From assembly GCF_017809215.1 (NCBI RefSeq), contig NZ_CP065424.1:4068001-4132000 (forward strand): 64,000 bases of DNA. Direction: 5' to 3'. Positions within the stretch are counted from its first letter, which is position 1; every line of letters begins with the position of its first letter. Made by a program: the position numbers and the translations under genes. The notes below the pieces were generated by a model. That model ran no database searches. It saw only the letters and a program-made list of their open reading frames with translations, and was not told the DNA's origin. Shown piece by piece: positions 61,307 through 64,000 of the stretch. This DNA is from Heyndrickxia oleronia (GTDB taxonomy: Bacteria > Bacillota > Bacilli > Bacillales > Bacillaceae_C).

Positions 61307-61756
61307 TTAATAATTTCTCCTGTTTCCCTTTTTTACAAATTCCCAGTCTTTTTCTATATTTTTTCTTACTCTTTGAATAAGATTAAAAATGATTTCTATT
61401 TCACTTTCGGAAAATCCCTCTAATGCAACGCTATTCGAATAATCATTTTCTCTTTTTATAAATGGATAAACATTTTTCCCTTTCTCTGTTGGAAAGAGCT
61501 TTTTTATTTTTTTGTTCTGTTCATCTTCTTTCTTTTCAATAAATCCATTTATTTCAAGTTTTTTTATAGCACGAGAAGCTGTTGTTCGATCTACTTTGAT
61601 CATCTCAGCTACCTTTTCTTGAATAATGCCTGGATTTTCACATATTCGCACAAGGTACAAATACTGGCCTTTTGTAAGATCATATTCTTTAAATTCTATA
61701 TTACTAATAGAATCTAATGCCCTTGCTATCATTCCAATTTCACGAAGAACTTCCAT
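61307..61756 (-). CDS. MarR-family regulator
   Basis: A 149-residue winged-helix repressor: MEVLREIGMIARALDSISNI start helix, LTKGQYLYLVRICENPGII, recognition helix VDRTTASRAIKKLEINGFIE and a basic wing. The start is ATG 61756, nine bases after AAGGAG; ATG 61762 is too near. A perfect 20-bp inverted repeat lies immediately upstream (61778-61846) and is the likely autoregulatory operator. Confidence 0.93.
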   Translation of the reverse strand: MEVLREIGMIARALDSISNIEFKEYDLTKGQYLYLVRICENPGIIQEKVAEMIKVDRTTASRAIKKLEINGFIEKKEDEQNKKIKKLFPTEKGKNVYPFIKRENDYSNSVALEGFSESEIEIIFNLIQRVRKNIEKDWEFVKKGNRRNY

Positions 61757-61777
61757 TATCATTGACTCCTTAACCTA

Positions 61778-61846
61778 TTTTGTTGCAAATGCAATAATAA
61801 TCATATACATTTAATTTAACTCATTTTTATTGCATTTGCAACAAAA
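61778..61846. promoter_or_regulatory. Twin MarR operators in perfect inverted repeat
   Basis: TTTTGTTGCAAATGCAATAA (61778-61797) is exactly the reverse complement of 61827-61846, with 29 bp between. Each arm contains the near-palindrome TTGCAAATGCAA. Both flank the promoter region of the MarR-GNAT operon. Confidence 0.75.
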
Positions 61847-61937
61847 CAGGAAGAAAATAGAATATGTTTTATTGTTGGAACTTCACTTTTTGATTGGACT
61901 ATCCATAGATGTGAGTTTATTTAGGAGCTTAGGAAAT

Positions 61938-61962
61938 AAAAAAGACCCCAGGTTTTGGGGTT
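61938..61962 (-). terminator. Terminator of the DinB gene at 62000
   Basis: ACCCCA pairs with TGGGGT on the minus strand and CTTTTTTATTT follows. Confidence 0.75.
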
Positions 61963-61999
61963 GTAAACAGCATTTATATCCAAGGTTATGATAGAATTC

Positions 62000-62488
62000 C
62001 TATTCTCTATCATTTACTTTCCAACTTTTTTGCAGCTTCCGAATATAAATGATTTGTCCAATATGATAAGCGTTATGGGTTACTACATTTCCAAGTATCG
62101 CCCACCATTGGGCAGGTACAGGGAAACCATTTACATTGCTTTCTATTTTTTCTTCTGTAAGTAGATCTTGCCATTGTAATAAAACCTTTAATAATTCTTC
62201 TTTTAAATCATTAAATGTTTTATTTTCTGGAATGATAAAGCTATTATTATTATTTTCTATGGAAGGTACAGCATTTAAATGAGATTTTTGATATCTAGTT
62301 TGCCAAGTTTCATTCCAATAGAGTAGGTGCTGCACTATTTCAGCGATGCTATTACTATTTTCATTAGGCTTCCATAATGCTTCTTCTTCTGACAAATTTT
62401 CAACTGAATCCGAAAATGGTAGATACCAACTAGGGTCATTAGCATTTGCTAACAACTGATCGGATAATACATCTTTAGCATGAACCAT
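62000..62488 (-). CDS. DinB-family protein (third copy)
   Basis: A 162-residue DinB four-helix protein with LVQHLLYWNETWQTRY-like first metal-site helix (IAEIVQHLLYWNE) and GNVVTHNAYHIGQIIYIRKL as the HxxxH-type motif. ATG 62488 lies 11 bases from AAAGGAG; the GTG four codons earlier overlaps that site. Probably a thiol-transferase-like or stress protein. Confidence 0.86.
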   Translation of the reverse strand: MVHAKDVLSDQLLANANDPSWYLPFSDSVENLSEEEALWKPNENSNSIAEIVQHLLYWNETWQTRYQKSHLNAVPSIENNNNSFIIPENKTFNDLKEELLKVLLQWQDLLTEEKIESNVNGFPVPAQWWAILGNVVTHNAYHIGQIIYIRKLQKSWKVNDRE

Positions 62489-62988
62489 ACTTTTCCCCAC
62501 TCCTTTATATATTCATCTGATTTAATAGCAATAATTCAAGCGGCCAATTAATAAATTTCTCTTAAATAAAAATCACAAAAATAGAAAAGATAAGCTCCTC
62601 CTCAATATGGCCCAATTGTTGAAAATAGGTTAAGTCAACTATTAAACTATACTTTCTTAAGTTATAAAAGCTACTTGTAAAGTAGTTCGAGACTTAACTA
62701 TATTTCTGCGCCTTTTCCACTATCATTAGAGACATTTACCGTTTTCAAAATATGTTTATGGCTTAGATATTTAACTTAATATTCAAAATATACACACAAG
62801 AAAGGATTATCTATTTGATGTTCTCTTTATTTCACCCATTTGTTCAAGTAGATATCTTCACAAAAACATTGCCAAAAGCTTACTAAATTTCAGTAAACCA
62901 CCACACCCAAAGATTGATAGTCACTACTCCCCAAACAGTGGTTCCTACTATCCACCAAATTCGTTAGCGAATGTGAAGTGTTTAATAT
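62489..62988. other. Intergenic stretch, about 500 bp
   Basis: AT-rich with traces of modular flanks (GGCCCAATTGTTGAAAATAG near 62610; TTCACAAAAACATTG near 62853). No gene or RNA was recognised. Confidence 0.45.
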
Positions 62989-63183
62989 TCATAGTTTCGA
63001 ACCACACCAAGGACAAAAAGAAATACTAATACTCGATGTGACACCATCATGGATTATCAAACCATAGTCATTATTTTTTCTATCGAAAATTATTATTTTA
63101 TCAGGGCATTCAAAATGATTCTCATGTATTTTACATTCAAAATTCGCATGATAAGTCATATTCTCACAACAATGTCTTTTCAT
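62989..63183 (-). CDS. DUF6980-type small zinc-binding protein
   Basis: A 64-residue protein with conserved pairs KRHCCENM, FECKIHENHFECPD, YGLIIHDGVTSSISISFCPW and CGSKL. The many Cys/His residues suggest a small zinc site. The layout matches DUF6980 proteins as remembered; no function is known. AAGGAG precedes ATG 63183. Confidence 0.75.
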   Translation of the reverse strand: MKRHCCENMTYHANFECKIHENHFECPDKIIIFDRKNNDYGLIIHDGVTSSISISFCPWCGSKL

Positions 63184-63540
63184 TCTTCAATTCTCCTTAT
63201 GTAAATTACTTCTTGTTACATAAATTAATACTACAGTTATCACTATTACACTAGGTGAAAGATCCCCCCCCCCAAAAAAAAACGATTCCAGAAACAACAA
63301 ATAAATTATAATAATAATCAATTATTAGATTGCAAAATATAGCAATCAAACATAGCTTTTTCCTTACATAGTTTTTTTATTATCTTAATAAGCCTTTCTT
63401 GCACAAAAGAAGCGTTAATAATACTGTAATTAACGCCACTCTTAATTTAAGTACATTTTTTGACATATTGAGAAGTAAACATTTTAGAGGTGTTACAGGT
63501 ATAAAAAAGCTCGTTTTTTTATGAACCCTTATAACTAAAT
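63184..63540. other. Intergenic stretch with homopolymer and repeat
   Basis: Ten C followed by nine A at 63264-63282, a site prone to slippage or sequencing error. Repeat copy N lies at 63407-63465. No gene was seen. Confidence 0.5.
63407..63465. repeat. Modular intergenic repeat, copy N
   Basis: GCGTTAAT/ATTAACGC hairpin core followed by CACTCTTAATTTAAGTACAT, the second flank of the family. Confidence 0.7.
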
Positions 63541-64000
63541 TTACTCTATTGTGTAATCGTGAATTATTTCTACAACTTCAATTTCTCCGTTAATCAATAG
63601 TTCAGGAAGCTCGTTTTTTACATTACCTCTCCAATATTCTCTAGCTTGTTCAATTTTCTGCGAGAAAGGAACCCCATCTGCCTTCGGCAAAAGTTCTCCA
63701 TCTCCCTCAAAATAATTCCCTACAACTCGTAGTTTAACAATCTGCATAACTTTTCGATTATAAGAATCAAATAATTCTTTCCATTTCAGAGCTTCATCAT
63801 AGCTTTTCGCAGCGTATAAGCAAGATAATCTTGAAGGATAATCTGGATATTCTTGTAATCTAACCATTTCTGTTATTACTTCTCTGATAGCTCTAGTTGT
63901 TTGATCCGCATAATCTACAACTACCTTGGCATTCTCTTTATTCAAGTTCAGGCCTTCACTGGTAAAATGATTATATAATATCTGTATAAAGTCTTCGCCT
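63541..64000 (-). CDS. DUF2441-type protein (5' end beyond the window)
   Basis: The open frame continues past the right edge (EDFIQILYNHFTSEGLNLNK before the first internal Met at 63945), so the gene is partial and covers at least 153 codons here. RLSCLYAAKSYDEALKWKEL and VVGNYFEGDGELLPKADG resemble DUF2441 proteins as remembered; the family is uncharacterised and may relate to ADP-ribosyl- or toxin-like domains, which is not certain. The stop is TAA at 63541. No terminator was seen. Confidence 0.65.
   Translation of the reverse strand, partial: GEDFIQILYNHFTSEGLNLNKENAKVVVDYADQTTRAIREVITEMVRLQEYPDYPSRLSCLYAAKSYDEALKWKELFDSYNRKVMQIVKLRVVGNYFEGDGELLPKADGVPFSQKIEQAREYWRGNVKNELPELLINGEIEVVEIIHDYTIE

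Overview
This is an AT-rich window from a low-GC, endospore-forming Firmicute (Bacillaceae/Caryophanaceae type). The evidence is a DUF3231 coat-like protein, two YjcZ-type mini-proteins, a GerP-like ORF, DUF3889, DUF3934 and DUF6980 proteins, cspA, a T-box in front of trpS, and strong AGGAGG ribosome binding sites with frequent TTG/GTG starts. I cannot name the species. No rRNA, tRNA, prophage or CRISPR array was seen.

The window is mostly an accessory/adaptive region. About 60 small, mostly single-gene units lie mainly on the minus strand: eight or nine GNAT acetyltransferases, three DinB-fold proteins, two VOC proteins, a DHFR-like reductase, a PhzF isomerase, SDR and quinone oxidoreductases, an isochorismatase-like hydrolase, a beta-lactamase-fold hydrolase, and local regulators (Lrp, ArsR x2, MerR, YafY/WYL, MocR, LysR, LacI, Rrf2, MarR). 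Several units are a regulator plus its target: ArsR + quinone oxidoreductase (20.9-22.3 kb), MerR + DUF4260 (24.5-25.3 kb), YafY + DinB (28.0-29.5 kb), LysE divergent from MocR (31.2-33.4 kb), MetX-like hydrolase divergent from LysR (45.6-47.7 kb), PH-like + LacI + HAD (51.2-53.4 kb), ArsR + VOC (53.7-54.4 kb), AhpD-like divergent from Rrf2 (57.8-59.0 kb), and MarR + GNAT (60.8-61.8 kb).

More conventional blocks are trpS with a complete T-box leader (16.6-18.0 kb), a YfcC-family transporter facing a LytS/LytR-type two-component system (35.5-39.5 kb), an ACR3-like transporter (41.6 kb), a small sporulation-type gene cluster (42.9-44.0 kb), flavohaemoglobin hmp (44.2 kb), and cspA with a long leader (59.7 kb).

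The most unusual feature is the intergenic DNA. Nearly every gene is bordered by a modular repeat: a flank like CCTTTAGTCGAATAAGAAAA, an exchangeable hairpin core, and a second flank like TTTAAGTACATTCTTCAC. A second, longer repeat occurs four times, one palindrome is nested inside another, and a 52-bp minisatellite precedes yfcC. Gene decay is also clear: a C39-peptidase gene has a deleted duplicate 5 kb away, two copies of a 61-codon membrane-protein gene carry different single-base deletions, a response regulator has lost its output domain, a NUDIX gene is dead, and an IS256-family element is frameshifted twice.
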